Notes: generated by a model not told the origin, from the sequence alone. Counted from the stretch's first letter, positions 16,159 to 24,588 are shown. The stretch is DNA of 56,777 nucleotides from Streptomyces sp. C10-9-1 (GCF_024497955.1 NZ_JANHKP010000025.1:1-56777), one strand, 5' to 3'. Program-made: numbers and translations.

Positions 16159-16197
16159 CGCGCCCGGCGGGCCCGGAACCGGGCGCCGCCGGGCGCG
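16159..16197 (+). terminator. Terminator of the thi operon
   Basis: A long hairpin begins 4 nt after the thiG stop. CGCGCCCGGCGG pairs with CCGCCGGGCGCG, and GCCCGG/CCGGGC stack inside it with one bulged base. Confidence 0.75.
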
Positions 16198-16281
16198 GGG
16201 CGGCGCGGCGTGCGTCACAACCGCGCTGCAAGCCCGTACCGGAGCGCCGGGGGCCCGGTGCGCGGCTCGTAGACTCTCCCC

Positions 16282-18219
16282 GTGGACACGACCCTCCAGG
16301 ACCCCCTCGTCGGGCAGCTGCTCGACGGCCGCTACCGCATCGAGGCGCGCATCGCCGTCGGCGGCATGGCCACGGTCTACCGGGCCGTCGACACCCGGCT
16401 CGACCGGGTGCTCGCGCTCAAGGTGATGCACCCGGAGCTGGCGGCCGACGCGACCTTCGTCGAGCGGTTCATCCGCGAGGCCAAGTCCGTCGCGCGCCTG
16501 GCGCACCCCAATGTGGTCGGTGCGTTCGACCAGGGCGCGGAGGGCGCGTACGTCTACCTGGCCATGGAGTACGTCGAGGGCTGCACCCTGCGGGACGTGC
16601 TGCGCGAGCGGGGGGCGCTGTCGCCGCGGGCCGCGCTGGACATCCTGGAGCCGGTGCTCGCCGCGCTCGGCGCCGCGCACCGGGCGGGCTTCGTGCACCG
16701 CGACATGAAGCCGGAGAACGTCCTGATAGGGGACGACGGCCGGGTCAAGGTCGCCGACTTCGGCCTGGTGCGCGCGGTGGACACCGTGACCAACACCTCG
16801 GGGGCGCTGCTGGGCACCGTCTCCTACCTGGCCCCCGAGCAGATCGAGTACGGCACCGCCGATCCCCGGGCCGACGTCTACGCCTGCGGTGTGGTGCTCT
16901 ACGAGATGCTCACCGGCGGCAAGCCGCACGGCGGCGAGACCCCGGCCCAGGTGCTGTACCGGCACCTGAACGAGGACGTCCCGCCGCCCTCGGCCGCCGT
17001 CGCGGGCCTCGCCCCGGCCCTGGACGACCTGGTGGCGGGCGCCACCGCCCGCACCCCCGAGGTGCGCCCGCAGGACGCGGTGGCGCTGCTCGCCGCGGTG
17101 CGCTCGGCCCGCGGCTCCCTGGACGAGGCGCAGCTGGACGCGGTGCCGCCCGGGGCGGCCGCACCCGGCGCGGGGGACGGGGACGCGGAGCGCACCGACG
17201 TCCTGCCGCGCACCGTCGCCCGCCGGGCGGCGCCGGAGGCCGAGGTGCACCGCACGGCCCGGCTGGCCGCGCCGGTGCCCGGGCCCTCCGGGGCCGGGCC
17301 GGGCGGTCGCGGGGGCCTGCGGGACCGGTTGCCGCGACGCCCGGTGCTCACCCTGGTGGCCGTGGTCCTCGCGGTCCTGGGCCTCGGCGCCGGCGTGTGG
17401 TACATCAACTCGGGCCAGTTCACGCGGGTGCCGGCGCTGATCGGCACCACGGAGGCGCAGGCCCGTGAGCGGCTGGACGCCGCGGGTCTGGACGTCCGGC
17501 AGGTGCGCCGCGAGTTCAGCGAGTCCGTGCCGCGGGGCTCGGTGCTCCGCAGCGACCCGGGCACCAACGAGCGGGTCCGCGGCAACGGTTCCGTGACGCT
17601 GGTCGTCTCGCGCGGTCCGCGGATCGTGAAGGTCCCCGACCTGGCGGGCCGGCCGCTGGAGCAGGCGCAGGAGGCGCTGCGGAAGGCGGGGCTCGCCCCG
17701 GGCGTGGTGACGCGGGAGTTCGACGAGACCGTGCAGCAGGGATCGGTGATCCGCACGGACCCGGAGGCGGGCAGCAGCCGCAGCCCGGACAGCGCGGTGT
17801 CGCTGGTCGTGAGCCGGGGCGCGCCCGTCGACGTCCCGGACGTCACCGGCGGGTCGGCGGCCGCCGCGCGGCAGGCGCTGGAGGGCGCCGGGCTGAACGT
17901 GGAACTCGCTCCCGAGCGGGTGAACTCGCCGCATCCCGCAGGGAGCGTCGCCCGCCAGTCCGCCGCCGAGGGGACCCGGCTCGCCGCCGGCGACACGGTG
18001 ACGCTGACCCTGTCGAAGGGGCCCCGGATGGTGCCGGTGCCGGATGTGGTCGGCGCCCCCGTGGAGGAGGCGAAGGCCCGGCTGGAGGCGGCCGGGTTCG
18101 CGGTGGAGGTCCGCAAGACCTTCCCCTTCCTCGGCGACGAGGTCGCGAGCCAGTCCGTCGCGGGCGGCGAGGAGGCACCCGAGGGCAGCACGGTCACCCT
18201 CCGGATCGAGGGGCTGTAG
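16282..18219 (+). CDS. Stk1-type PASTA Ser/Thr protein kinase
   Basis: This 645-residue membrane kinase is of the PknB/PknL class. The cytoplasmic kinase domain (about 12-280) has a Gly loop GRYRIEARIAVGGMATVYRA, ATP lysine LALKVM, catalytic HRDMKPEN, DFGLV and an APEQ segment. A single membrane helix (about 354-375) leads to four extracytoplasmic PASTA repeats (from ~381 to the end) that usually bind muropeptides or lipid II. It probably senses wall state and phosphorylates growth regulators; the nearby Rv2175c-like protein is a candidate substrate (inference). GTG follows TAGACT at 6 nt, suggesting a leaderless mRNA. An AP endonuclease gene follows after 4 nt. Confidence 0.95.
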   Translation: MDTTLQDPLVGQLLDGRYRIEARIAVGGMATVYRAVDTRLDRVLALKVMHPELAADATFVERFIREAKSVARLAHPNVVGAFDQGAEGAYVYLAMEYVEGCTLRDVLRERGALSPRAALDILEPVLAALGAAHRAGFVHRDMKPENVLIGDDGRVKVADFGLVRAVDTVTNTSGALLGTVSYLAPEQIEYGTADPRADVYACGVVLYEMLTGGKPHGGETPAQVLYRHLNEDVPPPSAAVAGLAPALDDLVAGATARTPEVRPQDAVALLAAVRSARGSLDEAQLDAVPPGAAAPGAGDGDAERTDVLPRTVARRAAPEAEVHRTARLAAPVPGPSGAGPGGRGGLRDRLPRRPVLTLVAVVLAVLGLGAGVWYINSGQFTRVPALIGTTEAQARERLDAAGLDVRQVRREFSESVPRGSVLRSDPGTNERVRGNGSVTLVVSRGPRIVKVPDLAGRPLEQAQEALRKAGLAPGVVTREFDETVQQGSVIRTDPEAGSSRSPDSAVSLVVSRGAPVDVPDVTGGSAAAARQALEGAGLNVELAPERVNSPHPAGSVARQSAAEGTRLAAGDTVTLTLSKGPRMVPVPDVVGAPVEEAKARLEAAGFAVEVRKTFPFLGDEVASQSVAGGEEAPEGSTVTLRIEGL

Positions 18220-18223
18220 GGGC

Positions 18224-19075
18224 GTGAGGCGCAACCCTGTCGGCAGCCATGTCCCCGTGGCCGGCGGACTGGCCACGACCGGCCTGGCCTACGCCCGTGA
18301 GCTGGGCGCGGAGGCCGTGCAGGTCTTCGTGGCCAACCCCCGCGGCTGGGCCACGCCCGCGGGCAGCCCGGCGCAGGACGAGAAGTTCCGGGCCGCATGC
18401 GCGGCCGAGGGCCTGTCGGCCTGGGTGCACGCCCCCTACCTGATCAACTTCGGCTCGCACACCGAGGCGACGGTGGAGCACTCGGTGCACTCGCTGCGGC
18501 ACTCCCTGCGGCGGGCCGGGGAGATCGGGGCGCTCGGCGTGGTGGTGCACACCGGTTCGGCGACCGGCGGCCGCGGGCGTGCGACCGCGCTGGCGCAGGT
18601 GCGCGAGCGGATGCTGCCGCTGCTGGACGAGTCGGCCGGGCAGGAGGACCCCTGGCTGCTGCTGGAGTCCACGGCCGGCCAGGGGTCCTCGCTCTGCTCC
18701 CGGATGGAGGACCTGGCCGCGTACGTGGAGGCGCTGGACGCCCATCCCCGGCTGGGCTTCTGCCTGGACACCTGCCATGTCCACGCGGCGGGCCACGACC
18801 TGGCCTCTCCCGGGGGCGCCGGGCGGCTGCTGGACGAGCTGGTGGCGGCGGTGGGGCCGGGGCGGCTGCGGCTGGTCCACGCCAACGACTCCCGGGCGGG
18901 GGCCGGGGAGCGCCGCGACCGCCATGCCAACATCGGGGACGGGACGATCGGGGCGGAGGCCTTCCGGGAACTGCTCGCCCACCCCGCCACCGAGGGCGTC
19001 CCCTTCGTCATCGAGACACCGGGCGGGACGGCCGGCCACCGGGCGGACGTGGAGCTGCTGAAGCGCCTGCGCTGA
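18224..19075 (+). CDS. nfo: Deoxyribonuclease IV / AP endonuclease family 2
   Basis: The TIM-barrel, metal-dependent AP endonuclease cuts at abasic sites in base-excision repair. Conserved parts among the 284 residues are GSHVPVAGGLATTGLAYARELGAEAVQVF, HAPYLINFGS, LLLESTAGQG, GFCLDTCHVHAAGHD, LVHANDSRAG, RHANIGDGTIG and VIETPGG. These supply the His/Glu/Asp ligands of the trinuclear zinc site. It starts 4 nt after the PASTA kinase stop and is probably co-transcribed with it, an unusual pairing of wall signalling with DNA repair. Confidence 0.93.
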   Translation: MRRNPVGSHVPVAGGLATTGLAYARELGAEAVQVFVANPRGWATPAGSPAQDEKFRAACAAEGLSAWVHAPYLINFGSHTEATVEHSVHSLRHSLRRAGEIGALGVVVHTGSATGGRGRATALAQVRERMLPLLDESAGQEDPWLLLESTAGQGSSLCSRMEDLAAYVEALDAHPRLGFCLDTCHVHAAGHDLASPGGAGRLLDELVAAVGPGRLRLVHANDSRAGAGERRDRHANIGDGTIGAEAFRELLAHPATEGVPFVIETPGGTAGHRADVELLKRLR

Positions 19076-19112
19076 ACGGCGCACACGGCCGGGGTACGGG
19101 TGCCGGCGCGGG

Positions 19113-19150
19113 CGGCGGGTCCCGCACGCGCGACCGGGGGTGCGGGCCGC
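19113..19150. terminator. Candidate hairpin between convergent genes
   Basis: CCCGCAC (19121-19127) and GTGCGGG (19140-19146) pair, with GGCGG/CCGCC extending the stem beyond small bulges. It lies between the convergent AP endonuclease and oxidoreductase genes and could serve both. Confidence 0.4.
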
Positions 19151-19160
19151 CCCCCGGAGG

Positions 19161-19802
19161 TCAGAGTTCGGGGCCGTCCCCGGGCTCCTCCTGGTAGGAG
19201 TAGCGCTGCTCCCTCCAGGGGTCACCGAGGTTGTGGTAGCCGCGCTCCTCCCAGAAGCCGCGCCGGTCGGCGGTCATGTACTCGATGCCCCGGACCCATT
19301 TGGGGCCCTTCCAGGCATAGAGCTGCGGCACGACCAGGCGCAGCGGGAAACCGTGCTCGGCAGTGAGCAGTTCGCCGTCCTTGTGGGTGGCCAGCAGGGA
19401 CCGGCGCCCGGTGAAGTCGTCGAGGCGCAGGTTGGCGCTGTAGCCGTACTCGGCCCAGACCATCACATGGGTGGCCGAGGGCGCGGGCGGGGCGAGGTCC
19501 ACCACCGTCCGGGCGGCCACTCCTCCCCATTCGGCCCCCAGCATGCTGAACTTCGTCACGCAGTGCAGGTCGCCGACGACCGTGGTGAACGGCAGCGCCG
19601 AGAACTCCTCGTGGTTCCAGCAGTGCTTGTCGCCGTCGGCGGTGGCCCCGAAGACCCTGAACTCCCAGCGGTCGGGCTTGAACCGGGGCACCGGCCCGTA
19701 GTGGGTGACCGGCCAGCCGCGCTGGATGCGCTGTCCCGGCGGGAGCTCGGACTCCTGTGCTGCACGCTGTTCCCGGCTCTCCGGCTGACCCATGCCTTCC
19801 AT
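19161..19802 (-). CDS. Molybdopterin-dependent oxidoreductase
   Basis: The 213-residue product has the sulfite oxidase-type molybdopterin fold: WPVTHYGPVPRFKPDRWEFRVFG, then FTTVVGDLHCVTKFSMLGAEWGGV with the Mo-ligand Cys, and a C-terminal GFPLRLVVPQLYAWKGPKWVRGIEY. No TAT signal and no heme or dimerisation domain is seen, so it appears to be a soluble, short YedY-like enzyme of unknown substrate. ATG 19802 is chosen; a second ATG at 19793 and longer frames are possible, and no clear ribosome-binding site is present. It is divergent from bfr. Confidence 0.85.
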   Translation of the reverse strand: MEGMGQPESREQRAAQESELPPGQRIQRGWPVTHYGPVPRFKPDRWEFRVFGATADGDKHCWNHEEFSALPFTTVVGDLHCVTKFSMLGAEWGGVAARTVVDLAPPAPSATHVMVWAEYGYSANLRLDDFTGRRSLLATHKDGELLTAEHGFPLRLVVPQLYAWKGPKWVRGIEYMTADRRGFWEERGYHNLGDPWREQRYSYQEEPGDGPEL

Positions 19803-19947
19803 GGTGACAGACCGGGAGGGGTGGTCATGACCAGGTCTGGCCCGATTCGGGCAACTCCCACTAAGGGGGAACTTACTGGACGGTCTCTGACCTTGGTGCG
19901 AGGATGCGCGGGACCGTCCAGCCACACACGCGGAAGGAGCCTCTGCG

Positions 19948-20427
19948 ATGCAGGGCGACCCCGAGGTCATCGAGTTCCTCAACGAGCAGCTGACCGCCGA
20001 ATTGACCGCGATCAACCAGTACTTCCTGCATGCCAAGATGCAGGAGAACTTCGGCTGGACGAAGCTCGCCAAGTACACCCGGGCGGAGTCCTTCGACGAG
20101 ATGAAGCACGCGGAGACCCTGACCGACCGGATCCTCTTCCTCGACGGACTGCCGAACTACCAGCGGCTGTTCCACGTGCGGGTGGGCCAGACGGTCACGG
20201 AGATGTTCCAGGCCGACCGGCAGGTGGAGGTCGAGGCGATCGACCGCCTCAAGCGGGGCATCGAGGTCATGCGCGCGAAGGGCGACATCACCTCGGCGAA
20301 CATCTTCGAGTCGATCCTCGCGGACGAGGAGCACCACATCGACTACCTCGACACCCAGCTGGAGCTGATCGAGAAGCTCGGCGAGCCGCTCTACATCGCG
20401 CAGCTGATCGAGCAGCCGGAGAGCTGA
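19948..20427 (+). CDS. bfr: Bacterioferritin
   Basis: This is a 24-mer iron-storage ferritin of 159 residues. All ferroxidase ligands are in place (E18, E51, H54, E94, E127, H130), and the heme-binding Met52 is conserved. The ATG has AAGGAG about 11 nt upstream. The bfd ferredoxin needed to release stored iron lies convergent just downstream, separated by 58 nt. No iron box is visible before bfr, in contrast to bfd, so storage and release may respond oppositely to iron (inference). Confidence 0.97.
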   Translation: MQGDPEVIEFLNEQLTAELTAINQYFLHAKMQENFGWTKLAKYTRAESFDEMKHAETLTDRILFLDGLPNYQRLFHVRVGQTVTEMFQADRQVEVEAIDRLKRGIEVMRAKGDITSANIFESILADEEHHIDYLDTQLELIEKLGEPLYIAQLIEQPES

Positions 20428-20485
20428 GCCCGGCCGCGGCCCGGCGGACGGCCCGGAACCGCGTCGACGGGGGAACCCGCCCGGG

Positions 20486-20770
20486 TCAGGCGGCCTCGTC
20501 GAGGGCGCGCCCCAGGGCGGCGGCCGGGTGCGGCACGGCCACGGGCCGCGCCGGGGCGGCGGCCGGCAGCGCGGACTCCCCGCCCTGCTCCAGCAGCTCC
20601 CGGCGGGGGCAGGCGCCCCGGCCGAGGAGTCCCTGTATGCGGCGCACACAGGATCCGCAGTCGGTGCCGGCCTTGGAGACGGAGGCGATCTGCCGGGGCG
20701 TGCAGGCGCCCGCGGCGGCATGCTCCTTGACCTGCTTCTCGGTGATGCCGAAGCACGAGCAGACGTACAC
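20486..20770 (-). CDS. bfd: Bacterioferritin-associated ferredoxin (2Fe-2S)
   Basis: This is a Bfd-like [2Fe-2S] protein with a CxC...CxxC cluster (Cys4, Cys6, Cys38, Cys41) in the sequence MYVCSCFGITEKQV...GTDCGSC. It donates electrons to heme-bacterioferritin to mobilise iron. After the ~50-residue domain comes a ~45-residue Ala/Pro-rich tail not found in E. coli Bfd. GTG 20770 is preferred over GTG 20779 because AGGGGAGG sits 8 nt before the former but touches the latter. A DmdR/IdeR-type iron box lies about 100 nt upstream. Confidence 0.9.
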   Translation of the reverse strand: MYVCSCFGITEKQVKEHAAAGACTPRQIASVSKAGTDCGSCVRRIQGLLGRGACPRRELLEQGGESALPAAAPARPVAVPHPAAALGRALDEAA

Positions 20771-20870
20771 GCCGTTCACCTCCCCTTGAGGAATCGGGCG
20801 GGAGGCGCCGGTGGAGCCGTCCCGGGTCGCCCCGCCCGATGCGCCGGGGCCCGCTTCCCGGGCCCTCCGT

Positions 20871-20889
20871 GTCGGTGAGGCTAACCTAA
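20871..20889 (-). promoter_or_regulatory. Iron box (DmdR/IdeR site) upstream of bfd
   Basis: On the minus strand the 19 bases read TTAGGTTAGCCTCACCGAC, matching the actinobacterial iron-box consensus TTAGGTTAGGCTAACCTAA at 15 of 19 positions. This predicts repression of bfd by the DtxR-family regulator in iron-replete cells, so that iron release from bacterioferritin is induced on starvation. Confidence 0.8.
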
Positions 20890-20932
20890 CCTTACCCGGC
20901 GCGCGAGGCGTGCGACAGCCCCGGACACGGCA

Positions 20933-20965
20933 GTGGGGCGCGGATCACACGGATCCGCGCCCCAC
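20933..20965 (-). terminator. Terminator of the DAHP synthase gene
   Basis: A perfect 14-bp stem (GTGGGGCGCGGATC and complement) with a 5-nt loop lies 18 nt beyond the stop codon. Confidence 0.85.
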
Positions 20966-20982
20966 CGGTGCCGCTCCGACCG

Positions 20983-22335
20983 CTACTGGTCGCGGTACAT
21001 CTCGGCGACCAGGAAGGCCAGGTCGAGGGACTGGCTGCGGTTGAGCCGCGGGTCGCAGGCCGTCTCGTAGCGCTGGTGGAGGTCGTCGACGAAGATCTCG
21101 TCGCCGCCGCCCACGCACTCCGTGACATCGTCGCCGGTCAGCTCGACATGGATGCCGCCCGGGTGGGTGCCGAGGGCCTTGTGGACCTCGAAGAAGCCCT
21201 TCACCTCGTCGAGCACGTCGTCGAAGCGCCGCGTCTTGTGCCCGGAGGCCGCCTCGAAGGTGTTGCCGTGCATCGGGTCGGTCACCCACGCCACGGTGGC
21301 ACCGGAGGCCGTCACCTTCTCGACCAGCTCGGGGAGCCGGTCGCGGACCTTGTCCGCGCCCATGCGCACGATGAACGTCAGCCGGCCCGGCTCGCGCTCC
21401 GGGTCCAGCCGCTCGACGTACTGGAGCGCCTCGTCGACGGTGGTCGTCGGCCCCAGCTTGATCCCGACGGGGTTGCGGATCCGGGAGGCGAACTCGATGT
21501 GCGCCCCGTCCAGCTGCCGCGTCCGCTCGCCGATCCAGACCATGTGGCCCGACACGTCGTACAGGTGCCCGGTACGCGAGTCCACCCGCGTGAGCGCCGA
21601 CTCGTAGTCCAGCAGCAGCGCCTCGTGGGAGGCGAAGAACTCCACCGTCCGGAACTCCGCCGGGTCGGTGCCGCACGCCTTCATGAAGTTGAGGGCGTTG
21701 TCGATCTCCCGCGCCAGCTGCTCGTAGCGCTGCCCCGAGGGGGAGGACTTCACGAAGTCCTGGTTCCAGGCGTGCACCTGCCGCAGATCGGCGTAGCCAC
21801 CGGTGGTGAAGGCGCGCACCAGGTTCAGCGTGGAGGCCGAGGCGTGGTACATCCGCTTCAGGCGCTCCGGGTCCGGGATCCGCGCCTTCTCGGTGAAGTC
21901 GAAGCCGTTCACCGAGTCGCCCCGGTAGGTCGGCAGCGTCACCCCGTCGCGGGTCTCGGTGGGCTTGGAGCGCGGCTTGGAGTACTGGCCCGCGATCCGG
22001 CCGACCTTGACCACCGGCACGGAGGCCGCGTACGTCAGCACGGCACCCATCTGGAGCAGCGTCTTCAGCTTGTTCCGGATGTGGTCGGCGGAGACGGCGT
22101 CGAAGGCCTCCGCGCAGTCGCCGCCCTGGAGGAGGAACGCCTCGCCCCTGGCGACAGCGCCCATCCGGGCACGCAGCTGATCGCACTCGCCCGCGAAGAC
22201 GAGCGGCGGATACGACTCGAGGTCCGCGACGACATCGCGCAGAGCCTCGGCATCCGGGTACTCGGGCTGCTGCGCCGCGGGAAGGTCTCGCCAGGTGTTG
22301 CCACCGTCTGCGGTGGTCTTAGCGTTCACGGTCAC
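20983..22335 (-). CDS. aroH: Class II DAHP synthase
   Basis: The 450-residue product is a plant/actinobacterial (type II) 3-deoxy-D-arabino-heptulosonate 7-phosphate synthase, the first step of the shikimate pathway. Signature blocks are FLLQGGDCAEAF, VKVGRIAGQYSKPRS, LPTYRGDSVNGF, WVTDPMHGNT and HVELTGDDVTEC, which supply the metal and substrate ligands. GTG 22335 has TAGTGT 7 nt upstream and no clear ribosome-binding site, so it is likely leaderless. It is divergent from the trp leader/anthranilate synthase unit, linking entry to and one exit from the aromatic pathway. Confidence 0.95.
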   Translation of the reverse strand: MTVNAKTTADGGNTWRDLPAAQQPEYPDAEALRDVVADLESYPPLVFAGECDQLRARMGAVARGEAFLLQGGDCAEAFDAVSADHIRNKLKTLLQMGAVLTYAASVPVVKVGRIAGQYSKPRSKPTETRDGVTLPTYRGDSVNGFDFTEKARIPDPERLKRMYHASASTLNLVRAFTTGGYADLRQVHAWNQDFVKSSPSGQRYEQLAREIDNALNFMKACGTDPAEFRTVEFFASHEALLLDYESALTRVDSRTGHLYDVSGHMVWIGERTRQLDGAHIEFASRIRNPVGIKLGPTTTVDEALQYVERLDPEREPGRLTFIVRMGADKVRDRLPELVEKVTASGATVAWVTDPMHGNTFEAASGHKTRRFDDVLDEVKGFFEVHKALGTHPGGIHVELTGDDVTECVGGGDEIFVDDLHQRYETACDPRLNRSQSLDLAFLVAEMYRDQ

Positions 22336-22477
22336 CCTGTCAACACTACGGGGTCCCGCAGCCTGTCCAGCCCCGCTCTCACAAGGTGAGACGGCGGGGC
22401 TGGCGGCCCGCCGCCCGGCCGGTCGCCGGACGGGAGGGGCGAAGGCCCGGTGCGGGCGGCCCCGCGGGCGGATGCGC

Positions 22478-22483
22478 TAGGGT
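22478..22483 (+). promoter_or_regulatory. -10 box of the trp leader transcript
   Basis: TAGGGT stands 6 nt before the GTG of the leader peptide, so transcription probably begins at or within a base of the start codon. The leader peptide would then be translated from a leaderless mRNA. Confidence 0.65.
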
Positions 22484-22489
22484 CGCCCC

Positions 22490-22555
22490 GTGCCCGCGCA
22501 GCAGACCGTGAACCTGGACTGGTGGTGGCCCGCTCTCCGGCGGCCCACCCCCTGA
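22490..22555 (+). CDS. trpL: trp leader peptide with three consecutive Trp codons
   Basis: This is a 21-codon ORF (GTG start, TGA stop) whose residues 11-13 are encoded by TGG TGG TGG (22520-22528), after D10 and before P14. Three Trp codons in a row just upstream of an intrinsic hairpin and an anthranilate synthase gene are diagnostic of transcription attenuation. A trp attenuator before an anthranilate synthase gene has been described in Streptomyces venezuelae. The absence of a ribosome-binding site and the TAGGGT box at 6 nt make it a leaderless leader peptide. Confidence 0.9.
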   Translation: MPAQQTVNLDWWWPALRRPTP

Positions 22556-22602
22556 TCGCGCGCACCGACCCGATCACCGAGGCCGCCCGAGGGGCGGCCT
22601 CG
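22539..22602 (+). terminator. trp attenuator: antiterminator arm and terminator hairpin
   Basis: The terminator is an 11-bp perfect stem, CGAGGCCGCCC (22578-22588) with its complement (22592-22602) around GAG, followed by a short T-run at 22608-22610. Its left arm GGCCGCC can instead pair with GGCGGCC at 22539-22545, forming an antiterminator. The CCACC next to that arm can pair with the GGTGG of the Trp codons. Ribosome stalling at the Trp codons would therefore favour read-through into the anthranilate synthase gene. Confidence 0.85.
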
Positions 22603-22668
22603 ACGCGTTTCCGCCCCGGGTCCGTCCCGGGCACCGCGGCCGTTCCTCCCCCACGGAAGGAACACCGC

Positions 22669-24588
22669 ATGCACGACCACTCCCCCGCAGCACCGCCGTC
22701 CGCGCGGCGGCTCGTCGCCGAGCTGCTGCGCGGCGACGAGCCCTTCGCCCTGCTCCACCGGCGCACGCCCGGCCGGGACCACGCACGGGCCGAGGTGCTC
22801 ACCGGCCCGGTGCACCGGGTGGGGCGCCTCGCCGACCTGCCCGTGGGCGAGCGGCCCTCCCTGGCGCTGGTGCCCTTCAGGCAACTCGCCGAGCGGGGCT
22901 TCGAGGTGCACGACGACGGCACGCCGCTGGCCGTGCTCACGGCCGGGACCTATCGCGAGCTGCCCCTGGCCGAGCTGCTGGAGGCCCTCCCCCGCCACCG
23001 CGTCCACGTCGAGGACGGCGCCTTCGACACCGGCGACGAGGAGTACGCGCGGACCGTCCGGCGCGTCGTCGAGGAGGAGATCGGCCGGGGCGAGGGGGCG
23101 AACTTCGTCATCCGGCGCACCTACACCGGGAAGATCGAGGGCTTCGGCCGGGCGGACGCCCTGGCCCTGTTCCGCAGGCTGCTCGCCGGGGAGCGGGGCG
23201 CGTACTGGACCTTCGTGGTGCACACCGGCGAGCGCACCCTGGTGGGGGCGAGCCCCGAGGTGCACGTGCGGATGAACGCCGGCACCGTCGTGATGAACCC
23301 GATCAGCGGCACCTTCCGCTATCCGCCCGAGGGGCCGTCCGCCGAGGCGCTGCTCGGCTTCCTCGCCGACCGCAAGGAGCGCGAGGAGCTGTCCATGGTC
23401 GTGGACGAGGAGCTGAAGATGATGTGCGCCGTCGGCGACCGCGGCGGGGTGGTCGTGGGTCCCCGGCTGCGGGAGATGGCGCACCTCGCCCACACCGAGT
23501 ACGAGCTCAGGGGCCGGTCCTCCCGGGACGTGCGCGAGGTGCTCAGGGAGACGATGTTCGCCGCCACCGTCACCGGCTCCCCGCTGGAGAACGCCTGCCG
23601 GGTCATCCTGCGGCACGAGAGGCCCGGCACGGACGGCACGGCCCGGGGCTACTACGCCGGGGCGCTGGCCCTGCTCGGCACCGATGCGGAGGGGCGCCAG
23701 ACGATGGACTCGCCCATCCTGATCCGCACCGCGGACATCGCCCCGTCGGGGGCCCTGCGGGTGCCGGTCGGCGCGACGCTGGTGCGCCACTCCGACCCGT
23801 ACGGGGAGGTGGCCGAGACCCACGCCAAGGCCGCGGGCGTGCTGGCGGCCCTGGGGGTGCGCCCGGCACCCGCGGCCGCCGCCGCGGCCGGGGCACGGCT
23901 CGCCGACGACCCCCGGGTGCGGGCCGCGCTGGACGCGCGCCGGGCCGGCCTGGCGCCGTTCTGGCTGCGGATGCAGGAGCGGTCCGCGCGCTCGGCCGCG
24001 CGCGTCCTCGTCGTGGACGGCGAGGACACCTTCACCGCCATGCTGGCGCATCTGCTGCGGGCCTGCGGCCCCGAGGTGGAGGTGGTGCGGCACGACGCGC
24101 CCGGTCTGCGGGAGCGTCTGCGGGCCCACCGCGGGCCGGTGGTCCTCGGGCCCGGCCCGGGCGACCCCCTGGACACCTTCTCGCCGAAGATGCGGCGCCT
24201 GCGGGAGCTGGCCCGCGAGCTGCTGGCGGAGCACCGCCACGGCCTGCTGGGCGTGTGCCTGGGACACGAGCTGCTGGCGGCCGGACTCGGCCTGGAGGTG
24301 GTCCGCAGGGACGATCCGTACCAGGGGGCCCAGGAGCGGATCGACTTCTTCGGCCGCGCCGAGACCGTCGGCTTCTACAACAGCTTCACCGCCCGCTGCG
24401 ACGCGGCGGAGGCGGACCGGCTCGCGCAGGGCCGCGTCGAGGTGAGCCGCGACGCGGTCTCGGGGGATGTGCACGCCGTGCGCGGACCCGGCTTCGCCGG
24501 GGTGCAGTTCCATCCCGAGTCGGTACTGACGCTGAACGGCGCCTCCCTGGTCGCGGGGCTGCTGGCGGGCCTGGTCCCGGTGGCCTGA
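22669..24588 (+). CDS. trpE: Fused anthranilate synthase (TrpE-TrpG)
   Basis: This 639-residue fusion makes anthranilate from chorismate and glutamine. The chorismate-binding half (about 1-425) has VVMNPISGTFRYPPEGP, MVVDEELKMMCAVGD, TVTGSPLENACRVI and GYYAGALALLG. The glutamine amidotransferase half (about 440-639) has LGPGPGDPLD, the nucleophile Cys530 in GVCLGHE, and His615/Glu617 in QFHPES. The order and spacing resemble PhzE-like fused enzymes. The ATG is set by GGAAGGA 7 nt upstream. Expression is governed by the attenuator just before it. It is convergent with, and 7 nt from, the dehydrogenase gene. Confidence 0.95.
   Translation: MHDHSPAAPPSARRLVAELLRGDEPFALLHRRTPGRDHARAEVLTGPVHRVGRLADLPVGERPSLALVPFRQLAERGFEVHDDGTPLAVLTAGTYRELPLAELLEALPRHRVHVEDGAFDTGDEEYARTVRRVVEEEIGRGEGANFVIRRTYTGKIEGFGRADALALFRRLLAGERGAYWTFVVHTGERTLVGASPEVHVRMNAGTVVMNPISGTFRYPPEGPSAEALLGFLADRKEREELSMVVDEELKMMCAVGDRGGVVVGPRLREMAHLAHTEYELRGRSSRDVREVLRETMFAATVTGSPLENACRVILRHERPGTDGTARGYYAGALALLGTDAEGRQTMDSPILIRTADIAPSGALRVPVGATLVRHSDPYGEVAETHAKAAGVLAALGVRPAPAAAAAAGARLADDPRVRAALDARRAGLAPFWLRMQERSARSAARVLVVDGEDTFTAMLAHLLRACGPEVEVVRHDAPGLRERLRAHRGPVVLGPGPGDPLDTFSPKMRRLRELARELLAEHRHGLLGVCLGHELLAAGLGLEVVRRDDPYQGAQERIDFFGRAETVGFYNSFTARCDAAEADRLAQGRVEVSRDAVSGDVHAVRGPGFAGVQFHPESVLTLNGASLVAGLLAGLVPVA

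Noticed and set aside
19822..19833. 12-bp palindrome TGGTCATGACCA between the oxidoreductase and bfr
   Set aside because: Short enough to occur by chance and without a matching regulator; not reported as an operator.
19803..20078. Upstream extension of the molybdopterin oxidoreductase
   Set aside because: It would overlap bfr on the other strand and its composition is that of antisense sequence.
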